This document shows positions 11,624 through 23,763 of a stretch of 64,000 nt of DNA, piece by piece; position 1 is the stretch's first letter; each line of letters opens with the position of its first letter. The position numbers and the translations under genes are program-made. The DNA is taken from assembly GCA_022495005.1 (NCBI GenBank), contig JAGYXB010002069.1, positions 2,666,001 through 2,730,000 of the forward strand. The letters are read 5' to 3'. The notes beneath the pieces are model-generated. The model did not search any database. It was not told the DNA's origin and saw only the letters and a program-made list of their open reading frames with translations. The DNA comes from Rhyacophila brunnea (Eukaryota > Arthropoda > Insecta > Trichoptera > Rhyacophilidae).

Positions 11624-11761
11624 CCAGTATTGTGCTACGGTTCAGAAACGTGGACTGTCGGTGATTCCCATAAGCTTCGGGTAGAGCGTAAAATCCTGTG
11701 AACGATCGGCACCACCTGCGAAGATACCATCTGGATACGTCGCTATAATCATGAGATATAA
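11624..11761 (+). pseudogene. Non-LTR reverse transcriptase fragment (YGSETW region)
   Basis: The frame from 11624 reads PVLCYGSETWTVGDSHKLR, then VERKIL, an in-frame TGA at 11699, and TIGTTCEDTIWIRRYNHEI before a stop. LCYGSETW plus LR..ERK.L and ....IRYNHE are hallmarks of the connection domain C-terminal to the RT catalytic core in non-LTR elements. Catalytic residues are not included. Downstream to about 11975 the sequence (ending GAGAAGAAGAAG) is probably the same element's damaged tail. Confidence 0.8.
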
Positions 11762-12654
11762 TAAGTATTATAAGTTCATGGTGATCTTGACATCACCATA
11801 TTCATTTAAGGCCAATGAATAAACGTTTCACATTTAGAGGTCTACAAGGAAAACGGAGTGTGGTTAGATCACTATTTCCTTGAGATCGGCTGAAGGAAGA
11901 GAACGGACGATCGAGAAGAATATACGTTTGGGGTGATCAAGATTCACCACTGACTTGTGCCAGAGAAGAAGAAGTTACTAGTCAAAGTCGTAACTCAGAT
12001 TTGTAAAAACACTCTAAATATATTATTTCAATAAGAAAACTACTCAAAATTTCAAGGTTAGTTAGTAATGCCATTCGATGTAGAGATGTCTTCTATTTAC
12101 AATTCAGTAAAACAAAAGAGTCAAACATTTGTTCAATGTGTCATAAAATCTAAATACTCTTTCTGAAATTAATCATTTATTCAGTTATCTCCTGGAATTT
12201 TCAGGTTAATTCCTTATTAAATTGTAAAATTTCATTGTGCATTGGTGAAGTCCAATAAACTATATAGAGATCGGTATGCGAATATATCATTATTAAAACT
12301 ATTCATTCATTTCATCAGGTATTTTTTAGAAAAGAAACTGGGAATACTAACTCTCCGTTAATCTCCATTAATAATCGAGAAGCGGTCGCTTTTCTGTGGT
12401 CTAGAATTCACAGATTATAAAATTTCACACGGAAATAAAACAAAGCAATTTATTTACAATCCAAAAGTTGTAACACGAACTGAGATTTTGTTAGCAAAAC
12501 AGAGAAATTCCAGATTAAAAAAATATACAATATCTTGTAAACCAGTTGAAGACTCTAGAAACAATTACATGTTTAATGCACCCATAGATAATAAACGTAC
12601 CTTCATATAAATAACCTCACTTTGGTCGAAATAGTGAAACATGGTACCCAAACG

Positions 12655-12945
12655 CTCACATACTAACAATATAATCTATCACAAGGGATGGTTTCTAATC
12701 CTGACGTCCTAAAGAATTAAAATTTATACGCGCCTGTCAATTATTACCTACGTAGATGCAGCTATGACTTATTCTGGGTCAGAACTGTTTCCTCGGGTTA
12801 AGCGTATCAGGCACCGTTAGCGAGGGGTGCAAGATTAGTCAATGCGCTCCCCAAAGACATCTTCAATTAGGTACTTTGCATTTTGTTTCTGAAACTTTAT
12901 TTCATTGTATAAAATTGTTTGTTGTTTATTATTTTATTACAACGT
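12655..12945 (+). repeat. Family E repeat (probable LINE 3' region)
   Basis: Shares GGTGCAAGATTAG, ATGCGCTCCC and ACTTTGCATTTTGTTTCTGA with 50660-50900 and, inverted, with 53760-54065. Ends in a T/A-rich stretch. No open frame is kept. Confidence 0.7.
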
Positions 12946-12954
12946 TTTATTAGC

Positions 12955-13260
12955 TCGTATTCTTATTTGTCAGGTGGTTGTTTGTCCGGTACAAATCTTG
13001 CAATCGATTTTTAACTAACTTCCCGACTAGCTAGACATTTGAAACTTTTAGAATATATCAGAACGCGATTGAATTCATTTTCAGTTAATTCAGTTTTATA
13101 TGGAAAGTTATTTCAGAAAAATCCGTAAAAAGTAGAAGACTATTATTGGTTGCTAACGCGGTGGTCCTAGCAACTAAATTATTAATATATACGTGCGTTA
13201 CTATGGAAATCAAAATGAAATGAGAAAATGACATTTCAGTATTCTATATTATTCTGTTTG
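12955..13260. repeat. Family F repeat, copy 1
   Basis: Inverted partner of 17940-18290. Shared words include ACTTCCCGACTAGCTAGAC, ATTCTATAATATATCAGAAC-like sequence and ACGTGCGTTACTATGGAAAT. It contains an imperfect palindrome GTTGCTA...TAGCAAC. Non-coding; TIR status unclear. Confidence 0.65.
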
Positions 13261-13359
13261 TTTTTTTTTATTTACTTCATATCAAGTTTGAGCATATTGA
13301 GCATAATAATTCAACAGAAAATTTAAAAACGTGTTAAGTATATAAAAAGTTCTTTTTAT

Positions 13360-13745
13360 CTTGTAATTATTTTCTTCTTCTCTCTTGTGAGAGTAATATT
13401 AGATATTATTATTTTCAGATACATATTTATTAATCAATACAGTTTAAATAGTAAAATATCAAAAAAAATGTCTCAAGTTGCAAGCTTCAAATGGCATAAA
13501 CATTGAATATAAAAAATATTATAACATGGATACGTGTCTTATGTATTTTTGAAAGTGCCGTTAATAAAGCACTATTGCAGCGATTCCATAGATAAGCAAT
13601 TTTATGTGCTCTCTAAAGACATAGACATTTTCAATGATGTATTTTGCATTGTGTTTCTGAAACTTTATTTTATTGTATAAAATTGTTTAAGTATGTTATT
13701 ATTATTATTATTATGTCTTCTCTCTTGTCAGAGTAATATTTGTTA
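13360..13745 (+). repeat. Family E repeat pieces
   Basis: Two blocks, 13360-13490 (TGTCTCAAGTTGCAAGCTTC) and 13583-13745 (AAGACATAGACATTTTCAAT then TTATTATTATT and CTTCTCTCTTG). Block order differs from the 50.7 kb copy, so this is a rearranged or composite insertion. Confidence 0.6.
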
Positions 13746-14304
13746 TAATGCAAATCTCATGTTGTGAACGTCCTGAATCTTGATTTGTTATGTCCACAGT
13801 GTTTTGTTTTCTTAAATAAATAAGAAACATTGACAAAGTAACGCTGCGTCAGGGTGACGGTCTGTCTGAAAGCGCCAATAATAATGTCAGTGGTGATAAC
13901 GTAACAATTCCGTTTGGTTTAGTCCTAGTTGGATATTTCAGTCACGCGCGACGGGCTGGTACGAGGAAGAAGAAGAAGATGGGCACGTTCGCCGGAATTC
14001 CGAATTCGTGCAAAAGGAGTCGGATAAATAATAATGTATGGTCGACCGCTCATTCATGATGACAATATTATTACTATTATACTTTGGTACGAGTTTCTTT
14101 GCTGTCTATGGGCACAGGTCTATTTTCCAGGTCGATGTGGACGAACGACATAACTGTCAATTAGTTATCACTGAACATTATTCAAAATATAGATGTATAC
14201 TCATGATAATAGCGCCAATATAAAGAAATACTATAGTATTGCTAAGTTATGTTTACTAACTATATACTAAGTTTTGTACTATTCCATTTGAATCGTTTTA
14301 ATCT

Positions 14305-14571
14305 GTAGGGGGTCGTCGATGTGAAGGCCAAAGGAGTTGTGACGAGGAGAGATGAGAAGTCGTTGTCGTGATTATGAAGGGCGTGAGTTTATTTAAATTG
14401 CTTCAGTACATGGTGTACAATTGTTACAATATTGTGAATCACAGCACAGAGCGATGTGCTTCGGTCGAAAACTTACAATCGAATAATCACGACAACCACT
14501 TCTCATCTCTCCTCGTCACAACTCCATTGGCCTTCACCTTCCAAAGATTCATCGACGACCCCTACAAATCT
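14305..14571. mobile_element. Foldback element with about 70-90 bp arms
   Basis: The left arm (14305-14373: GGGGGTCGTCGATGTGAAGG onwards) is matched in reverse complement at 14482-14571, including AGAGATGAGAAGT and CGTCACAACTCC. The loop is about 110 bp. There is no coding content. Confidence 0.65.
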
Positions 14572-14815
14572 TTTTAAAGACTGATAGGTATTAATGATAG
14601 CTTATTAGTTTACTTTATTAAATTCCTAGTATTGACGATTTTAGACCTCTTGAATGTAGTATTTATTGATTAATATTTAATGATTTATTATTAGGGTTTG
14701 ACGATGTATACGCCTATTACTACTATTATTGGTGACAGGGGGTTTTTAAAACATTTCAACTATTCATAATCTCTTTTATTTTGTCAACTGTCAATTCATG
14801 GTGGAACTGCATTGT

Positions 14816-15005
14816 ATTGTTGTTTTTATTTAATAAAACGCAATTTTTTTATAGTACTTATTCCACTTTAGTTAATATATTAGGACCGGTTTCTGTCCAC
14901 TTAATGTTAATGTCCCACTGAGGCGGACGAAACCGGTCCTAATATATTAATTAAAGTGGAATAAGTACTATAAAAAATTGCGTTTTATTAAATAAAAACA
15001 ACAAT
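14816..15005. mobile_element. Near-perfect foldback, 83-bp arms
   Basis: Positions 14816-14898 and 14923-15005 are inverted copies with only a few differences (length of a T run, some bases near the loop). The arms include AGGACCGGTTTC and its complement GAAACCGGTCCT. The loop is 24 nt. The low divergence suggests recent formation or gene conversion between arms. Confidence 0.75.
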
Positions 15006-15220
15006 ATTCATAATCTGTTGACTTTAATAGGTGATAAAGTTTTTACCTACTTTATTGTATTAATTTATTATGTAAGTTAGAATTGATTGTATTCGTTATC
15101 AGTATGTATTTACCTTTTGGTGAGTACACACAGTGCACGAAGATGCCGAAAGGCGAAAACCGGGTCGCAAAAAACGACCCAAATGGAATAGTATAAAACT
15201 TAAATCCATTAGAATATATT

Positions 15221-15258
15221 CCGACCATGTCTGGTCCTCATAGGATCATATGGGCCTA
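15221..15258 (-). repeat. SINE family A 3'-end fragment
   Basis: GACCATGTCTGGTCCTCATA then GGATCATATGGGCCT matches the 3' end of family A only. Confidence 0.6.
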
Positions 15259-16794
15259 TAAAAAGAAATTCTTCATTATGTTTGAGTAAGTCTAACTATG
15301 TTAAAATCATACAAAAGAAAATAAACATAAAACGCCACTAGTTTTTGTAATAATAAATATATAAAATATATTCCATGTTGACGGTTTTCCGAGATCCAGG
15401 ATTCGCTTTTTTGTATCTCTAGGTTTAATATATTCGGTATATATTATAATATATATATACGAGAATGTAGCTGACGGGCAGCATCATGAAAATGATTCTT
15501 GAATATAAATTTATTTGAATATCTTAAACTTGATTTTTTTGCACAATATCAATCAATCATTCTTAGTAACTACTATGTAGGCATGTCTTGATCAACATTG
15601 ATCTTGGGTTAAATCCGAGAAACTTTCTAAACAGTAACGATTACCAGTTGAATGATTAACAATTAATAATTATTGGCCTCGGCAAAATTAAAATTCTCCC
15701 AATATTGTCAGGCTCGAGTAAATACGGTAGACAAAAAGAAATTCTGCGGTGATATAAACTCAAAAATATAACAGAAGATTAACAAATACTAAACATTGCC
15801 TTCAGATGCTTTAGATAACCAGTGAAACTTACAACATCAACGAAATAATATTATGCGAGGTCCAAATCGGACGTCATAAAAACGCAGTGAACGCAGCACA
15901 AAAAATAAACTTTTGTGTTCCTGTCATTACAGTTAACTTAAATAACTCCGCACCGCGTATATTTTTTATTATAATATTAATATGCATTAATTATTAGATT
16001 CATTTAACATTTGATCACATTTCCCTTGTCTATACACAGTTGACGTTGCCAAACGTCCAAGTTCAGCAGGGATCGTCCCGGAAAATACAACCCTTATTTA
16101 AATTCAACCGGGACTCAAAGTATATCGGAGTCTTAAACACCACCAACCAGACTTTAACAGAGTTAAGGCATTTAGAATGAAAAATTAAGCCCCGTGTCAA
16201 AAAACAAAACGACCTCTCGAGTGTGAATTTGGGTGGATTTTTCTTTTTGGGAAGAAAACCGCAAACCGCATGGAAGGAGACAATATTTTGGAATGAAAAA
16301 CTAAAATGAGGTCTCGAATACCATTTCAATAGGTATCAAATTTATTTTCACTGGCGGATACAGCCGGCTTAGGGACGTGGAGGCCGGAAATACTGACTGA
16401 TTTTGAGCCCCTCCCCACAATGAAAAAATAAATAATAGCAATAAATCATGGTATTTATAGAAAAAATATTATTATTGAGAATGACAGTGATGACACTAGG
16501 TACCTATAACTAATATTAGAGGTTTATTTTTTTCTGAACAAGTACGTTTGAGTGGTTATGTTAGGAGATTTGATTTTATTTACATTTAAGTTATGCTTCG
16601 GGTAATCTTTCATACTTAATTTGTGAGATTTTACACTTTCTAAATTGTATTATGACCGGTTTGAACTGTTTCGAGGCCCCCTGTTAAATTGTCTAACGAA
16701 TCAATTGCGCCATGCGTGTCAATAAGAAAATCACATGGGTTTATTATATACTTGCCTCGGAACTATCTGAGAAAAGTATTCAATTATTTTCAAA
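15259..16794. other. No gene seen
   Basis: AT-rich. At 16345-16690 there are transposon-like phrases (CACTGGCGGATACAGCCGG, GAGGCCCCCTG) that suggest a decayed hAT-type element, but paired ends could not be found. Confidence 0.4.
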
Positions 16795-16905
16795 ACGGCC
16801 TTCGTAATCTAGTGCGTTAGGTGCTGGCCTTTCATCTGGGAGCTCGAGTTTGATTCCCGGTGGGGTTATAATATATTTATGAGACATTCTCAAAGCCTGT
16901 GTGTT
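16795..16905 (+). mobile_element. SINE family B, plus-strand copy
   Basis: A tRNA-like head with box A-like TAGTGCGTTAGGTGCTGG and box B-like GTTTGATTCCCGG. It matches the heads at 38679-38757 and 63449-63521 in the opposite orientation. Not a functional tRNA: the stems do not pair over their full length. Confidence 0.65.
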
Positions 16906-17029
16906 TGTAATTGTTTTACTTACATTACTACTGATAACGCTACTGTTTCACTAAACTATTGCCATTCGACCTCATGACCTGTTTGTTAGTGTTAAAAACA
17001 AAATGTATTATATTTTGTGGTAGGTGGTA

Positions 17030-17240
17030 CGTATAGCGGGTTCTGAAAGCAAGCATCACGTGAACGGATGAGGAGTATTCGTAATGTGAACCAGCATGCA
17101 GTGACAGTAGACGTGTTTTTAAAGGAGAGGTAAAAGAAGTGACACCGGAAGGCCGCGAGCGCCGCGCAATTAACCCGGAGATCACTCCACAGTTCACACT
17201 TTCTTGTTTCCCCTCGTACGCCGTTTAAACGACAACATAG
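17030..17240. promoter_or_regulatory. GC-rich CpG patch, candidate intronic regulatory region
   Basis: A CpG-rich block (GGCCGCGAGCGCCGCGC near 17151) in AT-rich DNA. Open frames exist on minus but show no motif or paired splice sites. An enhancer or alternative first exon is possible; this rests on composition alone. Confidence 0.25.
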
Positions 17241-17427
17241 CAACTGTAAATATACGCACTAACTTAAATGAGGTGTAATTGAGTATGTATTACAGTTATT
17301 CCAAACCTTTTTGTGGTTGGCGTAATTCTTGAAGCATTTTGAAAAATTTCGGGGAACCTCTACCTGGCTGACACATAATAATTATAAAGCAGAGGGCGGT
17401 AACATACATAAGCAACGTGCAGCCCTG

Positions 17428-17707
17428 TGGGTCTATTCTATACACAAGGCGGCTATCGGCGGATATCAAGGGGAATTTATCATATGTATGTATTGAGGTA
17501 TTATAATTGTTACAATAAGTTAGACGTCTAAACTGTCAAAAATGTCGCTCTAAAAGTTAATACAGCCAAGGAGAGAGGCTGTTAAAACATAGAGCACTTT
17601 TTGACAATTTAAACGTCTAACTTATTGTAACAATTATAATACCTCAATACATAAATATGATAAACTGCCCTCGATAGCCGTCTTGTGTATGGAAAAGACC
17701 CGCTGAA
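17428..17707. mobile_element. Near-complete foldback, about 130-140 bp arms
   Basis: Inverted copies: left 17428-17568, right 17577-17707, with a centre of about 8 nt. Shared words include ATACACAAG, GGCTATCG, GTATTATAATTGTTACAATA and GTTAGACGTCTAA. A single transcript would form a long hairpin. No terminal duplication was identified. Confidence 0.75.
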
Positions 17708-17939
17708 GTAAATATGCCGGCATTTACTAGCTATAGTATCACATTTTATATAAATTCACACCACCTGTATACTTTTGTACCTTATGTTGTATAATAATAT
17801 CAATGTTTCATACAAAATGAAGACTAAATTGCTTATCTGCATTTATTTTTAATTTTAAGATTTATTTTATTTCATCATATAAACTTCATATAACCTCATA
17901 TAAAAAAATCATATAAACTTGACTTGACTAGCTTACGAT

Positions 17940-18290
17940 CAAAAAAATTTGTACTTATAGAAATACTGAATAATGAAATATCATTTCATATTGATTTCCA
18001 TAGTAACGCACGTATATATTATTTAATAGTTTAGTTGCTAGGCTAGGATCCCCTAGCAACCAATAATGGTATCGAAATAACTTTTCATACAAAACAGCAA
18101 TAACTAAAAATGAATTCAATTATACTTAAAGATGGCTTAAAGTATTAAAAATGCATTGGCATCGTGTTCTGATATATTCTAAAAGTTTCAAATGTCTAGC
18201 TAGTCGGGAAGTTAGTTACAAATCGATTGCAAGATTTGTACCGAACAAACAACCACCGGACAAATACGACCTAAGAAAAACGTTGTAAAA
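17940..18290. repeat. Family F repeat, copy 2 (inverted)
   Basis: Reverse-complement counterpart of 12955-13260; carries GTCTAGCTAGTCGGGAAGTT and CATAGTAACGCACGTATAT. Confidence 0.65.
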
Positions 18291-20226
18291 TTACAGAAAT
18301 ATTAATAGTTTTTCATGGAATAATTACAATGGATCACTTGAGAACGATACATCAATTACAGAATATTGAAAATAGTTAAGTAGAATTTACAATAACATTT
18401 TTAACTTTGATGCCGATGTAATTGAAATTGGTCACCGGACCACTTGTAGGTATTAAGTTAATCCTCAGCACCTAAATGTAGTGTTTTTTATGCATCAGTC
18501 TCAGAGTTAGGTTTTAAAGATAGTATGCTCATGTTTGGAAGACTGATTTAGGTAAAAAGGGAGTTGTTATACAACATTTTTGGACATACAGTACGAATCT
18601 AGGTAGACACTAAAACTGTTATGAGGAATAAAGATGTCCATATTGCAATTACACAAATATCATTATTTATTATATTAAAAAGTTCAATTTAAGTCATGAA
18701 ATTAATTTACGCCATGTTTAATCCAAGATACATTACAATATAACAAATAATATTATTAAAGCCATTCCAAGTGCAAATATCATTAATGTTTTAAGCCATT
18801 GCCTAGAAGCAAAATTAAATTAATAAAAGTCAACGAATTATAAAAAAAAAACACAACACACGCCCGCACTGAAATGTCGGTTACTGCATTACCATAGTTT
18901 TTTTTTAATATTATTTAAATGTATATTTTCATAGCAATGCATTAGGTCGATTATTTTTCAGATGAAGGAATAATTCGAAGTGAAACCAATGACCAGAGAC
19001 TACCTTCTCCCTCTCCTCAGTATAAATTTTATGTTTGACTTGAGTTAGGTTGCCGATAGCTCGACCAAAAGATGTATGTAATATTGACGAACTGACAATT
19101 ATATAAGTTTAGTAAATTTAGTTTCGGAAAATTGCCATTTAATATTTTACAACGATATCCTGATTCTTTGGCAACACTACTGAAAAATTTGGCAATCAAA
19201 ATTCGAAAATGTATTAAGTACCTTCCTCTCATTTATGAGAATACCTCAATTATTATCTCAAAAGATTATAATTTTTATACCGAGTGGAAATACCAAGGAC
19301 GTACGAAAAATAATCTAGATTATTATTTATTATGAATTTTATGAGGGCGTTCGTAATTTAGGAACGTGCCTCTTGTAAAATAACGAACAAGATTGTCTAA
19401 AGTTGGTACCTAATCCCATCATCATGTTTTTACAACTTCAAAGGAAAATGTCTGGTGTATGTAAGTATATTATGTATTATTTACACAATTTACATTATTT
19501 AATGAAGTTATACAAATGGCAAGAATGTATTTTTAAATCTTTCATTAAAACTTTTTAATGTTTTTAAAACATTTCCCCATTATTTTAAGGAATCACCACA
19601 ATATTTAAAATATGCACGTATAATTTAATTAATAACTATATTTTAGTGCGTAATGTGAATGACAGCAACATTGATTTTCATTTGTTCTGTTTATTTCTCA
19701 TCGACTAAAAAGAATGTTTTTAAAATTGGAACTAACTATATAGAAGACATGCACATTTTGTTTATTAAAAATCTAAGAATAGTAATTGATATATATTTTG
19801 CAAATGCATACGGCGAACAGCGAAAGCCATTTCAATACAAAATAATCGTAAATACCATCGTCATCCACCTCCATAAATGTGCTATATCACAAGTTAACTC
19901 CTTTTGATCTTGTATGCAGTTATCACCTTATTACCGTCACCATGTTATAAAAACTAACACTCATTTTTAAATGCACAACAATTTATTATTTTCGATGAAT
20001 GGTACAATACATCATACTCACTTATACAAAAATGTCATAGTGTCAATACTTGACAACTGCTGATATTTTGTAGTTGTTAAAGAAACACAAAACACGTTAT
20101 TATTACCTACGGTCCATATTATATTCTCTGTTAAGAGCCAAGGTGCTGTCTGAAAGTTTAAAATGAAGACTTTGGAGCATCTTTGCAAGCTTAGCCGCCA
20201 TAATAATATGTACACTTGAGTATAAA
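18291..20226. other. No gene seen
   Basis: AT-rich. Short frames overlap on both strands near 19130-19330, with no coding signature. An isolated TTGGCAACACTACTG at 19170 resembles a hAT terminus, without a partner. Confidence 0.45.
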
Positions 20227-20570
20227 ATGTCATTATGATACCTTGTCTTTTCTTATCATACAAATACGGAACACAAACTGTTACAATAAAATTACGAGTC
20301 AATCACAAATGCAATTGAAAAGTTTACAGATTATATTTTACTATAATAATAAATTAGATACAAATTGATAATACAATGCACGTGTTGACAAAATAATAAT
20401 TGAACAAGGTGCTTTTACTATGGATATATTATGATGTACCAAAATAAATATCGTTTAATTCTGAATTAAAATTCAGATGACGATAACGATGACGTTTACA
20501 ATAATACGTTTTTATTGTATTATTATATTTTATTTTTTAAATAAGAAAAGACAAGGTATCATAATGACAT
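20227..20570. mobile_element. Candidate MITE with 30-bp perfect inverted repeats
   Basis: 20227-20256 and 20541-20570 are perfect inverted copies starting ATGTCATTATGATACC. The 344-bp spacing fits a non-autonomous DNA transposon. No target duplication is visible, so a chance retention of an inverted duplication is the alternative. Confidence 0.5.
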
Positions 20571-21049
20571 GTAGGTACGCATTTCTTATAAAATTTACTT
20601 ACAGACAACCTACGCAAATTCTTCAATTTCGACCATCACACAACACCGGGCACGATAAAAAATTCACAATAACGTTACCTCTTACTCAAATAGGGTTTCA
20701 TCTGAAGATATATCGTTTTCTAACCATTATTTTTTTCTGTAGCGATATCTAATGGGCGAAGTGAGTTTTTCTATCTGTATCCGTTCATATTATAATTATG
20801 GCCACAACGTTGTCGCGATATCTAATAGCATTAACGTAATCTTTTTATGAAGATCATATTATTATGTTATCGAGTGCATTTATATAGATTCATTGTCAAA
20901 GTCATTGTCTATTGATATTGGCGGAAAGCACACTGTACTCTTATATACAATAGCGGATATTACAGATCCAATACGTCCACAATATGACAGGGAAAAATTA
21001 CGGAACTTACGAGGACTGCATATTGGCGGGTCTAGAGCGATTCGACGCA

Positions 21050-21400
21050 GGGGCAACTGGGCGCCATGCAATCGAATGAAATTCTAAAATAAATAGACGT
21101 TCATGAATTATAGGTACTTACTTCAAATTATTATATTATTATTTAACACTTGGTGAAAAATTAAATATACACACGTAAATAATGTTTTAATTGTGCGTAA
21201 ATTTAAGTTCCAACGAGAAAATAGTTCTTTTATTTTTATATAAAGCCTCAGGCATGATAATTCCCAATTTAAGAATAAAATGAATTAAAACTACTAAGTA
21301 GTAGATAAAAACCGATTAAAATTACTCGTCTACTCTCTGTATAAAATCGTAACACACGTATATTTATTTCATTCGACACTGCGGCGCCCAATTGTCCTAA
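21050..21400. repeat. Imperfect inverted repeat pair
   Basis: About 32 bp at 21051-21083 (around CTGGGCGCC and TCGAATGAAAT) is matched at roughly 80% in reverse complement at 21367-21398. Possibly the ends of an old TIR element. Confidence 0.4.
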
Positions 21401-22015
21401 CCCCCATTCCTTTATTGGCCAATCGCTACATCCATAATTTTGATACCCACGATTCAAGAGGCAAGAAATATATTATAATATATAAATGTGAAAGCAATTC
21501 TGTTAATAATCAAAATTGCGGATTGTCTCCTTATAAAATGTGAATGTGAGAATTTTCGGTATTTGTCACGAAAACCTTGTGCTTATAGAATATTGACATA
21601 ATACAAGGTGATGAAAAACAATTCACAATACGCCGTGACAAATTAAAAAGCGAATTGTGAAATCAATTATCAGTATGGTGTCACAAATTGAATTATTATA
21701 CAAACAATCATAAGCAAAACAGTGTTTAATTAGCGGCAACACTCGAATTATTGCACCCTGATACGACTAGCGTTCAAATTGTATTCTAATGGTTTATTAC
21801 AATAGGGTTATATTCTGCTCCTGGCCAGAGAACACAAAATTAATCTCCTGACGAATAGGGACATTGCTGTAGGTCAATTATTTATGTATCGTGTTATATA
21901 TTGTGTTTTTACGTGTATGAATAAACAGGTAAGGTGTTAAAACCCCAATTAGCATGATGTCTTATCTTATCAATTATCATATCACTAACTTAATAGTGAT
22001 TGGGCTGAAACAAGT
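21401..22015. other. No gene seen
   Basis: AT-rich with a repeated short phrase CAATTCACAATA or its variants between 21610 and 21710; no ends or frames recognised. Confidence 0.4.
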
Positions 22016-22023
22016 CTCTAGAT

Positions 22024-22437
22024 CACAGGTTCCCAACCTTTTTCGGGTGGCGACCCCTTTTTATAAAAGCCATGTGACCCGTGACCCCGATGCAATTGAA
22101 AGAGGCATTTTTAATAAGGTAATAAAAAAAAACAACGAAAATAGTTTTTTTAGTATAATTTATTTTAAATTATATTCAATAATTAATTTAATGCGATGGT
22201 TGAAATTGCATGTTATTAACCAGCCTCAAAATTCGCGGGTGAATTTTTGTTAACGCCAACCTCGTGTCATTCTCAAGATTACACTTACTTTAATTTAAAA
22301 AAAATATATGAAATTATTCAAACTTCAAGCACCATTAAAAATAAAAATTGCATTATAGTGAATATTTTTTTTAGTTGACTGTATAAGTTGGCAACCCCAC
22401 AGAAAACCCGTTGCGACCCATAGGTTGGGAACCCGTA
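22024..22437. mobile_element. Non-autonomous hAT element
   Basis: The 8-bp duplication CTCTAGAT is at 22016-22023 and 22438-22445. Ends read CACAGGTTCCCAACC and TACGGGTTCCCAACC inwards, the common insect and vertebrate hAT terminus CA..GGTTCCCAACC. GGCGACCCC-type subterminal words recur at both ends. No transposase. Confidence 0.85.
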
Positions 22438-22445
22438 CTCTAGAT

Positions 22446-23234
22446 GAATGACAGGAAGGCAAAAGGTCCTAATTATGCGAAGTATTGAAATGCCCATAAG
22501 TATAATCATCGTTTGGAAATAAAGTTTCTGTCAAGTCTACGATAGTTAAGTTATTTATGTTGACAATTGTTGTAGACTATAAATCCATTGTTAAAACGAT
22601 TACTAAAAAACAGTGATCTTTACGAACTGCGAATTATGTCAGATATAGAGGTTGTATTCTGTTAAATTTAAACCTATTTACTTTGGCTTTTATAGACAGC
22701 AGTGGTTAAGTTTTCATTCTAATTTATTTAATTTATTACACTGGAAACATTTAGATCTATGGAATTAATATATATTTAGGGCAGGTATTAAATCAGTTTT
22801 AAGAAGGGACTATGAAACAGATTGATATCTACATTAATTAGATAATATTTAAACTTAACTGTATACAATGTAGCTGACTGATATATTATGTACAGGTATC
22901 GGAGCATGAGTTGTCTCTACAATATTTCGATTCCGGCGATTTGGCAAATTATGAATCTGTTTAAACTGTTTTCCATGATTTTATTATACTCTTTATACCT
23001 GGTAATAAAGCTTCTACCACCCCTCGCACAAGTATTATACTAAAATGTATTATACCACTGCATTCTATTTATATTATATCAAACCAGCCGGAAATACCGA
23101 TTTGCACTAGCATTTTAAAATTCGTATTTAGTACACTAAATCAGATGAACTCTGAAGTCTCCAAGATACGTATATAAATAATCCATTTTTAACGAAAACA
23201 ATAAAAAAAAATGCTCCTACAAGTGAACACGTCG
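22446..23234. other. No gene seen
   Basis: AT-rich intronic sequence with nothing recognised. Confidence 0.5.
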
Positions 23235-23763
23235 CTAAAGGGCGAAATATATTGAGGTGCATATCGCGTACTATCACGTGACGTCACAGTAAGCTGCCGC
23301 TACGGGAAAAAAGTGTGCAATGTCGTTTTTATTGGTGTTTAAAATGTTATCAGACTGATGCTCCCATCCCGTTGCAGATTTTGAACATATCACATTCAAA
23401 TCACCAGAACAACAATGAGGTCACCTCACGTTGTACTGCACAGCATCGACACCTGCATGACTCAATATACGTTTTTTATCGTTTTCTACATGCCTATACA
23501 TTTTCTAGTAATATCAAAATCGTGTGCTTTTGTTTTTAGCGGTTACTATAAGAATATTGTCTATTATCTGTGGTCTGCGGATTAGGTTTTGTTCAAAATA
23601 TTATTGAATTTACAGAGATTCGTTACTAGGTTACCCCATCATTGAATTTAAAGAGATTGTGTTCGTTCAAAATATTCTGCCAAATTACGAAACCATAGAC
23701 TAAATTTATCGCCGTGACAGCGTGATAGTACGCGACATGCATCTTAATATAGTCACAACTTAA
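23235..23763. mobile_element. Family G TIR element, copy G1
   Basis: About 45-bp TIRs: the left contains GTACTATCACGTGACGTCAC, the right contains GTGACAGCGTGATAGTACGC. The internal sequence (e.g. GAGGTCACCTCACGTTGTAC) matches 42117-42603 in inverted orientation. A direct phrase AGAGATT...GTTC recurs near 23620-23660. Target duplications not resolved. Confidence 0.7.

Noticed and set aside
16345..16690. hAT-like element suggested by CACTGGCGGATAC and GAGGCCCCCTG
   Set aside because: Could not find matching ends or a target duplication.
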